Source: Tsuneonella dongtanensis
Lineage (GTDB): Bacteria > Pseudomonadota > Alphaproteobacteria > Sphingomonadales > Sphingomonadaceae
NCBI RefSeq assembly: GCF_001698205.1
Contig: NZ_CP016591.1
Location: 1,364,001-1,428,000, forward strand
Length of the DNA stretch: 64,000 nt
Reading direction: 5' to 3'
Part shown: one piece after another, positions 63,215 to 64,000 of the stretch
Layout of the letters: every line of letters begins with the position of its first letter
Position numbering within the stretch: the stretch's first letter is position 1
The notes under the pieces: model-generated
Database searches by the model: none
What the model saw: only the letters and a program-made list of their open reading frames with translations
Told to the model about the DNA's origin: nothing
Position numbers and translations under genes: made by a program

Positions 63215-64000
63215 TTACGCCGCCTTCTTCGGCGCGAGGTAGTCAATCAGCGTCGCCAGCGTCGCCTTCAGGTCCTTCCGCTCGACCACCATGTCGACCA
63301 TGCCGTGCTTGTGCAGGTATTCGGCGCGCTGGAAGCCTTCGGGGAGCTGTTCGCGGATCGTGTCCTGGATCACGCGCTGTCCGGCAAAGCCGATGAGCGC
63401 GCCGGGCTCGGCGATGTGCACGTCGCCCAGCATGGCGTAGCTCGCGGTGACGCCGCCGGTCGTTGGGTCGGTCAGGACGACGATGTAGGGCAGGCCCGCG
63501 GCCCTGAGGCGCCGGGTCATGACGGTCGCCTTGGGCATCTGCATCAGGCTGAGGATGCCTTCCTGCATCCGCGCGCCGCCTGCGGCTGTGACGACGATGT
63601 AGGGGCACTTGCGGGTGAGCGCGCGCTCGGCGCCCGCACAGAACGCCGTGCCCACGGCCATCCCCATGCTGCCGCCCATGAAGGTGAAGTCCTGCACCCC
63701 GACCACCGCGGGGCGACCGTCGATCACGCCCGAGCCGACGCTGAATGCGTCCTGATGCGCGTTGGACGCACGCGCCTTCTTGAGACGGTCGGTGTACTTC
63801 GAAGTGTCCTTGAACTTGAGCGGATCTTCCTTGACCTCTGGCTGGGGCAGCAGGTCGAATCCTGCGTCGAGCAGCAACGCCAGCCGGGTATCGGCGTTGA
63901 TCCGCCCGTGATGGTCGCAGCGCGGGCAGACGTGGAGGTTCTCTTCGTACTCCTTGACGAAGAGCATTTCCTGGCAACTCGGACACTTGATCCAAAGGTT
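63215..64000 (-). CDS. accD: acetyl-CoA carboxylase carboxyltransferase beta subunit, start cut off
   Basis: 262 residues are visible; the N-terminus lies beyond the window. The frame is open through the edge, so the ATG at 63967 is internal. AccD with AccA transfers the carboxyl group from carboxybiotin to acetyl-CoA, making malonyl-CoA. The zinc ribbon is complete, CPSC near the edge and CPRCDHHGR just after it. The crotonase-like body has [35 protein letters not shown] and [32 protein letters not shown]. The C-terminus ends LAPKKAA. Confidence 0.96.
   Translation of the reverse strand, partial: NLWIKCPSCQEMLFVKEYEENLHVCPRCDHHGRINADTRLALLLDAGFDLLPQPEVKEDPLKFKDTSKYTDRLKKARASNAHQDAFSVGSGVIDGRPAVVGVQDFTFMGGSMGMAVGTAFCAGAERALTRKCPYIVVTAAGGARMQEGILSLMQMPKATVMTRRLRAAGLPYIVVLTDPTTGGVTASYAMLGDVHIAEPGALIGFAGQRVIQDTIREQLPEGFQRAEYLHKHGMVDMVVERKDLKATLATLIDYLAPKKAA

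Overview
The window looks like chromosomal DNA of an alphaproteobacterium of the order Sphingomonadales, most likely family Erythrobacteraceae. The grounds are high GC with strong GC3 bias, CckA and CpdR homologues of the CtrA phosphorelay, a GTTC-N7-GTTC (alphaproteobacterial) LexA box upstream of recA, a folC-accD neighbourhood, and many proteins of sphingomonad type (SapC, PhzF, DUF4139, DUF885, glycine-zipper proteins, haloalkane dehalogenase). The family assignment is inference from gene content, not from a marker alignment.

Layout. 1-3094: an AT-richer left edge with the tail of an unknown gene, a GC-rich inverted-repeat cluster, a helix-turn-helix/zinc-ribbon protein, a possible 38-residue membrane peptide, a membrane protein and RlpA. 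3095-4003: a 0.9 kb stretch without a credible protein, which carries a candidate ~620-nt structured RNA on the minus strand. 4004-9019: argG and a set of unlinked accessory enzymes (DUF1801, haloalkane dehalogenase, phytanoyl-CoA dioxygenase-like, EcKinase-like phosphotransferase). 9029-13764: a five-gene minus-strand operon (SDR, cytochrome b561, Mo-cofactor oxidoreductase, two cyclopropane-fatty-acid synthases). 13854-22226: two glycine-zipper paralogues, PhzF, rlmN, an outer-membrane barrel protein, an ECF sigma factor with membrane partner, greB and slt. 22329-36266: a mostly housekeeping plus-strand run (dapA, DUF885 lipoprotein, smpB, DUF2062, cckA, two DUF4139 proteins, SOS-controlled recA, a methyltransferase, alaS). 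36283-41671: a 54-residue protein, a CPA2 antiporter, an FAD monooxygenase, a GxxExxY gene enclosed by inverted repeats, and a B12-binding radical SAM protein. 41668-50959: a GNAT-amidohydrolase fusion, icd, tRNA-Val(GAC), cpdR, N-formylglutamate amidohydrolase, a candidate ~100-nt sRNA, SapC, an FAD-linked dehydrogenase and a DEAD-box helicase. 50966-56716: uvrD/pcrA-ku-ligD, with a perfect LexA-type box directly before uvrD. 56825-64000: a secreted protein, rsmD, a pseudouridine synthase, a Rieske oxygenase, ampG, folC and the 3' part of accD.

How they fit together. Repair and SOS genes stand out: recA and uvrD both carry GTTC-N7-GTTC, and the uvrD box could drive ku and ligD too, which would place non-homologous end joining under DNA-damage control. 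CckA (25669-28125) and CpdR (44894-45283) belong to the same cell-cycle phosphorelay although 17 kb apart. The least explained parts are two non-coding loci: the minus-strand region 3335-3952, rich in UUCG-capped hairpins, and the intergenic RNA at 46329-46431, with its own promoter, an exposed anti-Shine-Dalgarno stretch and an intrinsic terminator. The GxxExxY gene in its inverted-repeat casing looks like a small mobile or domesticated unit.
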